Source: UBA6626 sp963579995
Lineage (GTDB): Bacteria; Planctomycetota; Phycisphaerae; Phycisphaerales; Phycisphaeraceae
DNA: 12,984 bases
NCBI GenBank assembly: GCA_963579995.1
Contig: CAUZIY010000089.1
Coordinates: 1 to 12,984 of the forward strand
Reading direction: 5' to 3'
Part shown: positions 1 through 5,980 of the stretch, in pieces
Layout: each line of letters begins with the position of its first letter
How positions within the stretch are numbered: the first letter of the stretch is position 1
Translations under genes and position numbers: made by a program
The notes under the pieces: model-generated
The model's input: the letters and a program-made list of their open reading frames with translations, nothing else
Told to the model about the DNA's origin: nothing
Databases searched by the model: none

Positions 1-151
1 CGCCAAAAAGGTAATATGTTGCAGCCCATAACGCCGGGCTGCCTGCCCACAAGCCAACCAATGCTACCACCGTGGTTAAACCAACCTGTGTCGCCAAACC
101 AATCAGCGCGGCGGCTGTCGCTCTTCGATAGGTCTGCTGGTCTTCGGTCAT
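1..151 (-). CDS. Partial membrane protein, N-terminus only
   Basis: An ATG at 151-149 on the minus strand opens a frame that runs without a stop to the window edge, giving 50 residues beginning MTEDQQTYRRATAAALIGLA. After a short polar N-terminus of about 10 residues, the rest is hydrophobic (Ala/Leu/Val/Gly rich) and would form a first membrane helix at about residues 13-34 and the start of a second. The rest of the gene lies outside the window, so no family can be named. It is divergent from the ABC-2 permease, with only 38 bases between the two start codons, which suggests a shared or overlapping promoter region. A functional link to the permease is only a guess. The frame is supported by membrane-like composition and by its fit against the divergent neighbour. 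Confidence 0.55.
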   Translation of the reverse strand, partial: MTEDQQTYRRATAAALIGLATQVGLTTVVALVGLWAGSPALWAATYYLFG

Positions 152-189
152 TGGGTGCGTACTCGGGAATGTAAGCTAAAATATTCCAT

Positions 190-1176
190 ATGCTTCGCCA
201 ACTTGCCACATTGAGTTTTAATACTTTCGTCGAGTCGATCCGCCAGCCGGTATTTGTGGTTCTGGTGATCAGCGGCTCGATTGGCTTGTGGTTCAATACG
301 CCACTGGCGGCCTACACCCTCGAAAATGACAACAAGCTGATGATCGACCTGGGCCTCAGCACGCTGTTTCTGACTGGATTGCTGCTGGCCGCCTTCACGG
401 CAACGGGCGTACTGAGCGCTGAAATCGAAAGCGGTACGGTCCTGACGGTCATAAGCAAACCGGTCGCCCGCCCCCTGTTCGTACTGGGAAAATACCTTGG
501 CGTGGCAGCCGCGTTGACTCTGGCATACCTGGCCCTGACCATGGTCTACCTGCTCAATATACGACATCAGGTGATGCAAACCGCCCGCGATAACATCGAC
601 TGGCCGGTGCTTGCTTTCGCATTTGGTGCTTTTGGCCTTTCCACCCTGATCGCGGCAGGAGGCAACTACCTCTACCACTGGGTCTTCACCTCGACCTTTA
701 CGGTTTACTATGCAATCTTGAACAGCCTGGCCTGGCTGCTGGTACTGGTAATCAACAAGAACTGGGAGTTCCAATCGATTGCTACGGAATTTATCAAGCA
801 AGGTGGTCATCTTTTTCAGGTCTTAATTGCACTTGTCATGCTGTTTGAGGCAATCCTCATATTGACTGCAGTTGCGGTACTCGTGTCAATCCGTGTCGGG
901 CAAGTCATGACAATGGTCATATGCTTTGCCGTGTTCTTGTTGGGTCTGGTCAGCAATTCGCTCTATAATCCCGCCGCAAGCGAACAACACATCCTTGCGG
1001 TACTGCTGTATTGGATCGCACCAAACTTGCAATATCTGTGGCAGGCCGACGCGCTCACTGCAGGACACGCGATTTCGGCATCACATGTCCTTTTTGTCAG
1101 CTGTTACAGCATCTTATATATCGCTGCGATCTTGTTCCTCTCAATTAGCCTGTTCCAAACGCGTGAAGTTGGCTAA
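190..1176 (+). CDS. ABC-2 type transporter permease subunit
   Basis: A 328-residue integral membrane protein with about eight hydrophobic segments (roughly 21-40, 54-75, 100-123, 138-157, 168-189, 209-233, 238-257 and 299-321). The stretch EIESGTVLTVISKPVARPLF at residues 78-97, followed by VLGKYLG, is the conserved cytoplasmic loop of ABC-2/NosY-like permeases (E-x-E-S-G-T ... P-V-x-R ... G-K). Such proteins form the membrane channel of an ABC exporter and need a separate ATPase, which is not in this window on the plus strand after the gene. The ATPase may be encoded elsewhere, or the gene may sit at the end of an operon split by the window. No strong ribosome binding site precedes the ATG. 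The substrate cannot be told from sequence. It ends 63 bases before the stop of the convergent P-type ATPase. Confidence 0.85.
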   Translation: MLRQLATLSFNTFVESIRQPVFVVLVISGSIGLWFNTPLAAYTLENDNKLMIDLGLSTLFLTGLLLAAFTATGVLSAEIESGTVLTVISKPVARPLFVLGKYLGVAAALTLAYLALTMVYLLNIRHQVMQTARDNIDWPVLAFAFGAFGLSTLIAAGGNYLYHWVFTSTFTVYYAILNSLAWLLVLVINKNWEFQSIATEFIKQGGHLFQVLIALVMLFEAILILTAVAVLVSIRVGQVMTMVICFAVFLLGLVSNSLYNPAASEQHILAVLLYWIAPNLQYLWQADALTAGHAISASHVLFVSCYSILYIAAILFLSISLFQTREVG

Positions 1177-1239
1177 CGGCCAGTCTATATTCTCAAATAT
1201 CCAACCAGGGTGTTATCCCTCTGCTGCAGTCATGGTCTG

Positions 1240-3249
1240 TCATGCAGTTGACGGCGCGGCATCCGGCGGCGAAGCTGGCCATGTTGCCGGGTGAACCTGC
1301 CTGGACTCAGCCAGTTCAATCTGCTCGCCACTACGTACCAACCGCGCAGAATTAAAAACAACGATCAACCCGCTCACCAGGTGAAGTACCGCTGCCGTGA
1401 TGGCACTTACATGCCCCATTGCCGCCAGTGTCATGAAACTTACGATAAAGGTGACGCCAATCACCAGATTCTGCTTTACAACTGCACTGGTCTTGCGTGA
1501 CAGATCAATAAGAAACGGGATGCGGTTGAGGTTGTTGTTCATCAGTGCAATCGATGCCGAATGAATCGCGACATCGCTTCCTGCTGCCCCCATGGCAATC
1601 GAGACATCACCTGCGGCCAGCGCCGGTGCATCATTCACACCGTCACCCACAACCGCAACGCGGTGACCTCGCTCCTTAAGCTGTTCAACCAGCTTAAGTT
1701 TTTCTGCCGGCAACACCTCGGCTTTGTATTCGACATGCATCTGATCAGCCACACGCTTTGCAACCGACTCTCGGTCGCCTGTAACGATCACAAGTCTTTT
1801 GAGTCCTAAAGAACGCAGCTGGTCCATCGCCGCAGATGCTTGCGGCCGCGTGTTATCTGCCAGCCCAATCCAGCCCAGAAGTTCGCGATCGCGAACCACG
1901 AACAACACGCTTAGCCCCTCCGCTTCGGGGCTGGCGCTTGCCAGTTTGATCTGTTCTTCGGCGTTTTGGCTAAGATTAATCTGCTCTTCGGCCAGGAGCC
2001 AACTGGGGCGGCCCACATGCACCTGTTGACCATCCACGGTAGCCGAGACCCCACGCCCTGGAACTTCTTCAAAACCCGCTGTCTCGCCCAAAGCAATCTT
2101 GGCTTTTCGTGCCACGGTAACTACCGCTCTCGCAACGGGGTGGCGGCTGTTCTGTTCGGCTGATGCCGCAGCAGCAAGCAACTGAGCACCTTCAACCCCG
2201 GAAGCAGGTCTCAATGCAGTAACCTCCAACTCGCCTGTGGTGAGAGTGCCCGTTTTATCAAAGATCATCGAGGTTAAATTTCGTGCCGCCTCTAAATCCA
2301 CAACACTCTTGACGTAAACACCCAGGCGCGATGCGGATGACAAACCGGCGACCATGGCTGTCGGGGTTGCCAGGATCAATGCACACGGACAGGCAATCAC
2401 CAACATCGAAATAATGCGTTCCCAGCCACCTTCGGTATTGCTGCGGACCGTGAAAAACCACACGATAAAAACCAGCATGAGTACCGTCGGCGTATACCAA
2501 TGAGCATAACGATCAATCATCCTCATGATGGGAATTCGCGTGCCTTCTGCCTGGAGGATCAGTTCCTTAACGCGACCTAATGTCGTGTCAGATCCCGCCT
2601 TCGTCACTTCAATATCCATCACACCGGTAAGGTTAATTGTGCCCCCGAAAACCTCATCACCTTCAGTTTTATCTGCCGGGATCGATTCCCCTGTGATCGT
2701 GGCCTGATTGACGGTGCTCTGGCCAGACAATACACAACCATCGGCAGGAATATTGTCGCCCGGACGAACGCGGGTAACGTTACCCGGTTTCAGCTCATGT
2801 GCTTCAACCTCCGTCTCAGTACCATCGACCAGCAAATGTGCCTTGGTTGGGGTGATCTTGACCAGCGATTCAATGCTCGCCTGGGCACCCAGTGCGGTAC
2901 GGCTCTCGACCAGAACCGAAAGAATCATAAAAAATGCAATTGAAGCCGCCTCCTGGTACTCGCTAATGGCAAATGCTGCCAGGACCGCCAAGGCCACCAA
3001 CTCGTTCATGTGGTGGTGCCCGGATCGCAAATCCCGCCAAGCCACCACGACCAAAGGTGCCCCTAACAGGATCGCAGAAAGGGCCGCAAGGATGTCGGCA
3101 TGTACAGCACTATCGAACAACAGGCTGGCGCAAAAAGAACAAACCAGCAGCACACCACCAATTAAAGTGGCAATGATCTGTAATCCGACCCGCCCCGTTT
3201 GTGATTCAAGTTGGAGGTCATCCTTGACGTAATCGTGAGCCAATGGCAT
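1240..3249 (-). CDS. Heavy-metal translocating P1B-type ATPase
   Basis: A 669-residue P-type ATPase that would pump metal ions across the cytoplasmic membrane using ATP. Seen in order: two N-terminal membrane helices (about 22-45 and 50-70), a second helix pair around 82-115, actuator motif TGES at 186-189, metal-site motif CPC at 287-289 in TM6, phosphorylation motif DKTGT at 331-335, the P1B His-Pro pair at 370-371, GDGVND at 535-540, and two final helices at about 590-636. There is no N-terminal heavy-metal-associated (HMA, CxxC) domain; the first 20 residues are polar and short. The specificity residues are odd: after KQN in TM7 the usual Lys (Zn/Cd type) or Tyr-Asn (Cu type) is Phe-Ile (601-602), and TM8 has His623 with Ser626 where Cu pumps have Met and Ser and Zn pumps have Asp. 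The metal is therefore undetermined. The start is the first ATG in frame; the leader has only a weak GCGAG. A possible FNR-like site lies about 60 bases upstream. Confidence 0.93.
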   Translation of the reverse strand: MPLAHDYVKDDLQLESQTGRVGLQIIATLIGGVLLVCSFCASLLFDSAVHADILAALSAILLGAPLVVVAWRDLRSGHHHMNELVALAVLAAFAISEYQEAASIAFFMILSVLVESRTALGAQASIESLVKITPTKAHLLVDGTETEVEAHELKPGNVTRVRPGDNIPADGCVLSGQSTVNQATITGESIPADKTEGDEVFGGTINLTGVMDIEVTKAGSDTTLGRVKELILQAEGTRIPIMRMIDRYAHWYTPTVLMLVFIVWFFTVRSNTEGGWERIISMLVIACPCALILATPTAMVAGLSSASRLGVYVKSVVDLEAARNLTSMIFDKTGTLTTGELEVTALRPASGVEGAQLLAAAASAEQNSRHPVARAVVTVARKAKIALGETAGFEEVPGRGVSATVDGQQVHVGRPSWLLAEEQINLSQNAEEQIKLASASPEAEGLSVLFVVRDRELLGWIGLADNTRPQASAAMDQLRSLGLKRLVIVTGDRESVAKRVADQMHVEYKAEVLPAEKLKLVEQLKERGHRVAVVGDGVNDAPALAAGDVSIAMGAAGSDVAIHSASIALMNNNLNRIPFLIDLSRKTSAVVKQNLVIGVTFIVSFMTLAAMGHVSAITAAVLHLVSGLIVVFNSARLVRSGEQIELAESRQVHPATWPASPPDAAPSTA

Positions 3250-3301
3250 AGATGCATAACTCGCTAAACAGTTAGTAGCCTCTTAAAGATACGTCAATAC
3301 C

Positions 3302-3315
3302 GTGATCTAGTTCAA
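3302..3315 (-). promoter_or_regulatory. FNR/CRP-family-like palindrome upstream of P1B ATPase
   Basis: Read on the minus strand this is TTGAACTAGATCAC, matching the FNR-type consensus TTGAT-N4-ATCAA at 8 of 10 defined bases. Its centre lies about 59 bases before the ATPase ATG. If it worked as a class II site (centre near -41.5), transcription would begin about 18 bases before the start codon. I do not see a convincing -10 element at the matching place, and a 14-base near-palindrome can occur by chance, so this remains a candidate only. Confidence 0.3.
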
Positions 3316-3370
3316 GTTGCATCCCAAAAGACAAGAACAATCCCGACAAATCGGCGGGCGAGGAAGATGA

Positions 3371-3416
3371 CTGGGACCTAGGCAGCCTGGGATCTGTTAG
3401 TCTGATAACTGGGATC
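3371..3416. repeat. Three short CTGGGATC-type direct repeats
   Basis: CTGGGACC at 3371-3378, CTGGGATC at 3387-3394 and CTGGGATC at 3409-3416, with start-to-start spacings of 16 and 22 bases, lie in the 208-base gap between the cytidylyltransferase stop and the ATPase start. CCTAGG-CAG-CCTGGG (3376-3390) can also fold into a 6-bp hairpin with one G-T pair. The function is unknown. They could be operator half-sites or chance repeats. No T-run follows, so this is not an intrinsic terminator. Confidence 0.35.
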
Positions 3417-3457
3417 GCCATCAAGTTCCTCACCGCCAAACAACGCATAGTATCGCA

Positions 3458-4228
3458 TCAGACCACTTTGTCATATGCAAAATGGCTATCCAGGTGCTCT
3501 GCTGGACAATATGATGAGTCCGATCGATTCCGCTCCATGATGACCTGAGCCAAAGCCAAATCAAGCTCAGTATCAATATCAATCACCTGTCCGGGCTGGG
3601 TCACTATTGCCCTACGGTCGCGACCCAAGAAAGCGTGTGGTTCGGCAGGATCCACCTGAAACAGACACTCGCGACGCACGGCGATACCACCGGCATCAAG
3701 CATGTAAACTGGGGGCAGGTCCTGACGTCGATATACCCGATTGGGTTCATACATCATCAGTTCATCACCACCCGACCCCGATAGCCGCCTCATCCACAAC
3801 GGGTGTGTTTTACCCACTGGGTAAACACTTTGAACACTGTCAGCGCTGGTTTGCTTAAGCTTGGTAATTACCCGATCCAGCAAATCGGGCGGGCGGATTG
3901 GCACATTACCGACAAGGATTGCAACGTATGAACATCTCTGGCCAGACTCACGCTCCCAACATTCAATGCCATGCCGTACGCCCATGTCGATGGTGGCGAC
4001 ATCAGAGGCCAGGTGAGCCGGTCGCTCGTAGACAGGAATTTGGTATTCACAACCCACCGCCAAGATCCGTGGGCAATCAGAACTCAACACAATCGAGTCA
4101 ATCTGCCTGCAATTCAATGCATACTCGATCGTCCAAGCGATCACCGGCTTACCCTTGAGCAGTTGCAGGCTCTTATTGGCAAGTCCTTTACTACCAGCAC
4201 GAGCAATAATCACAGCCACTGTCGTCAT
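3458..4228 (-). CDS. Acylneuraminate (CMP-nonulosonate) cytidylyltransferase family protein
   Basis: A 256-residue GT-A fold nucleotidyltransferase, predicted to activate a sialic-acid-like nine-carbon sugar (neuraminate, legionaminate or pseudaminate type) with CTP to form the CMP-sugar. The N-terminal nucleotide loop IIARAGSKGLANKSL (residues 7-21) matches the ARGGSKGI-x-x-K-N/S signature of NeuA-like enzymes. SSD at 49-51 and the acidic pair in VIDIDTELDL (D217, D219) fit the metal-binding positions. Where classical NeuA has QPTSP, this protein reads VGNVPIRPP (106-114), and the centre contains YRRQDLPPVYMLDAGG (166-181), which points to a distinct subfamily. The start is the ATG at 4228, because AGGA sits 6 bases before it; an in-frame TTG 36 bases upstream lies just past the preceding stop and is less likely. 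It is the last gene of the Maf/SPASM cassette, 37 bases after the fusion gene's stop. The exact sugar cannot be read from sequence. Confidence 0.85.
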   Translation of the reverse strand: MTTVAVIIARAGSKGLANKSLQLLKGKPVIAWTIEYALNCRQIDSIVLSSDCPRILAVGCEYQIPVYERPAHLASDVATIDMGVRHGIECWERESGQRCSYVAILVGNVPIRPPDLLDRVITKLKQTSADSVQSVYPVGKTHPLWMRRLSGSGGDELMMYEPNRVYRRQDLPPVYMLDAGGIAVRRECLFQVDPAEPHAFLGRDRRAIVTQPGQVIDIDTELDLALAQVIMERNRSDSSYCPAEHLDSHFAYDKVV

Positions 4229-4234
4229 GTCATT

Positions 4235-4238
4235 TCCT
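4235..4238 (-). promoter_or_regulatory. Ribosome binding site deciding the cytidylyltransferase start
   Basis: On the minus strand AGGA lies 6 bases before the ATG at 4228-4226. This favours that ATG over the upstream in-frame TTG at 4264, and it places the homologous region (VAVIIARAGSKG) three residues from the N-terminus, as is normal for the family. Confidence 0.6.
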
Positions 4239-4265
4239 GCCAACTGGATGTCATCGTAGGACAAG

Positions 4266-5948
4266 TCATGGTCTAAACCACTCTTGGCAACGCTGGCACA
4301 ATGGATTTTGATCCCAGCGGCCTTCTTTATGAGATTGACGAAACGCTTGCATGGACGCCCATATCTGCTTCAGCGATTTCACACCGGCATCTGCAACTTC
4401 GCCCTTGGCTAACCAGTCCTGATCACATTGGGCCACACAACCGTCACTATGAATAGTAAGACGACGTTGAATCTGCCGGCAGGCATGCCGCCGTGGCGGC
4501 GCCATTGATATCCGAGACAAAGCAGGGGCAAGACCACATCCAGTCTGGGCCGGTTCAATCACAGCGTGTCCAGTAAAATGACACCACCGATCGTAAAATG
4601 TCTCCATATCCGTTAGAGTCTGGTCTGTCTTGACCAGATGCGGGACAATCCAGGGCAAGCCTGCCGGAACCTCGCTGCCTGCACGAGCATCCCCATGCGA
4701 CCGCGCATGCCGCCTGGTCAAAAGCGACTGCAGGCTCTTGACCACTTCAGAAAATCGATCGACACCCATCACCGTATTGTAAAGCTTGGCCGTATCTGCA
4801 TTGAGCCGTACCGATATCACATCGATCGGGGCGGTCATAAGTTGTTCGAGCACCGCTGCGTCTACGAGTAGATCTGTCTGCAATGCAACTCCCAACACGC
4901 CCGCCTCCCGAGCTGCGTAAACGATTGCGAACCAGTCTTCATGAAGCAGGGCATCACCCAAGCCACCAAGGGTTAAAACCGTATCGCCATCAACACCCAA
5001 TTGTTCAACAACACTCAATGCCAGGTCAATCGGCATCTCCTTTCGCTGCAAATCAACATAGTGTTGCGGCACAACAGGCCCGCACACCAACCGCCGGGGC
5101 GTCAATTCCAAGCTGACCACCTGGGGCAATAGGCCATCGTCCAAACTATCCGTAGATGCCATTGCGTCAATCGATTCAGCAACCTGCTTCGCTGATGCAA
5201 AGGTAATCTGCTCACCAAGATCACTGGCGATCGACTTGATTAATTTTCTACTGCGTTTGGTATCAAAGATCAATCGGTAGTGACACATGCGAACCTGCGG
5301 GTCAACCTGGACACACACATCACGGCCAATGGGATCTGCCTGTGGTGCAGAGGGGGTATAGGCCAACATCTGCCCCAATAGACCTTGCTTGCGGGCAATC
5401 TCATCGAGCAAGGGGCGTCCAATTGCAGCGCCGGCCAATCCGGGGGGAGCCTGGCAAAAAGTAAAAGCAAATGCCTGCGGGCTCTGGAGATGCCTGTCAA
5501 GGATCTCCTGGCACAAGTCCGGGTCTACCAGCGGCCAATCGGCCCCAACTAACAAGGCCGAATCAGCGCCGTAATGGTCCATTGCGCCAACCAACGCGTC
5601 AGCAGCCAACAATTCATCAAAACATGTCGCTCCCCATAGGCCACCTCGCCACGCGGTCATCGCCCACTTCCGAGCGGCTTGGCGCATGGGTAGATGCCTG
5701 TCCCACAAACCCGCCAGGTCGGCGTGTGATGCAAGAGATTTACCAAATTTACGACCCTTAACCAACGCCAATGGATCCTGACCCTGCGGATGAACCAGCA
5801 CAATGGACCGGATCGCACGGATCTTGGCCACGCGCCCAATGGTGTGTTCCAGGATACTCTGACCGGCCAATCGTTCGGTCGTTGCTGATGGCAACCCAAA
5901 TCGTGTTTGCTCCAGATCAGTCAAGATAAGGGCGATGGCACGTGACAT
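4266..5948 (-). CDS. Nucleotidyltransferase-like / degenerate radical-SAM / SPASM fusion protein
   Basis: A 560-residue protein with three parts. Residues about 1-240 look like a GT-A nucleotidyltransferase of the SpsF/CMP-sugar synthetase kind: hydrophobic start AIALILTD, then RLAGQSILEHTIGRV (26-40), GADWPLVDPDL (135-145) resembling the GDCPLIDP motif, and a closing LIFDTKRSRKLIKSI (226-240). Residues about 278-470 resemble a radical-SAM barrel: LELTPRRLVCG (280-290), GGLGDALLHEDW (328-339, where GGEPLLHPD is usual) and VISVRLNADTAKLYNTVMG (377-395). The CxxxCxxC motif is missing; only Cys289 is present there. Residues 488-560 are a SPASM domain with C490, the IHSDGCVAQCDQD core (499-511; C504, C508) and the terminal CQRCQEW (551-557). 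From memory the layout recalls the spirochaete family called spiro-SPASM. It lies 32 bases after the Maf gene and 37 bases before the cytidylyltransferase, so a role in glycosylation is inferred. Without the SAM-cluster cysteines, normal radical chemistry is unlikely. Confidence 0.8.
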   Translation of the reverse strand: MSRAIALILTDLEQTRFGLPSATTERLAGQSILEHTIGRVAKIRAIRSIVLVHPQGQDPLALVKGRKFGKSLASHADLAGLWDRHLPMRQAARKWAMTAWRGGLWGATCFDELLAADALVGAMDHYGADSALLVGADWPLVDPDLCQEILDRHLQSPQAFAFTFCQAPPGLAGAAIGRPLLDEIARKQGLLGQMLAYTPSAPQADPIGRDVCVQVDPQVRMCHYRLIFDTKRSRKLIKSIASDLGEQITFASAKQVAESIDAMASTDSLDDGLLPQVVSLELTPRRLVCGPVVPQHYVDLQRKEMPIDLALSVVEQLGVDGDTVLTLGGLGDALLHEDWFAIVYAAREAGVLGVALQTDLLVDAAVLEQLMTAPIDVISVRLNADTAKLYNTVMGVDRFSEVVKSLQSLLTRRHARSHGDARAGSEVPAGLPWIVPHLVKTDQTLTDMETFYDRWCHFTGHAVIEPAQTGCGLAPALSRISMAPPRRHACRQIQRRLTIHSDGCVAQCDQDWLAKGEVADAGVKSLKQIWASMQAFRQSHKEGRWDQNPLCQRCQEWFRP

Positions 5949-5980
5949 AATGGTCAGTGATCAAGGGACAGCCAGCCGCG

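Noticed and set aside
148..810. 220-codon minus-strand open frame across the ABC permease
   Set aside because: It lies antisense to a clear membrane permease, is rich in Gln/Arg with no domain-like pattern, and overlaps the start of the more credible partial gene at 1-151.
1177..1239. Possible bidirectional terminator between the permease and the ATPase
   Set aside because: Only short ATATT/AATAT and CTGCA/TGCAG inverted pairs are visible, with no T-runs.
2708..3232. 174-codon plus-strand frame inside the P1B ATPase
   Set aside because: A shadow of a gene with clear P-type motifs; its composition is Ser/Thr/Pro/Arg-rich with no recognisable motifs.
3345..3360. CCGA-CAAA-TCGG hairpin considered as a terminator of the glycosylation cassette
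   Set aside because: Only four base pairs and an interrupted T-rich stretch; too weak to list.
3284..3457. Roughly 55-codon open frame following the cytidylyltransferase stop, in the same frame
   Set aside because: It could be read as a stop-codon read-through extension or a small protein, but it has no start signal or protein-like pattern and contains the repeats described. I treat it as chance.
4229..4264. TTG start giving 12 more residues on the cytidylyltransferase
   Set aside because: An ATG with AGGA at the right distance lies at the expected family N-terminus.
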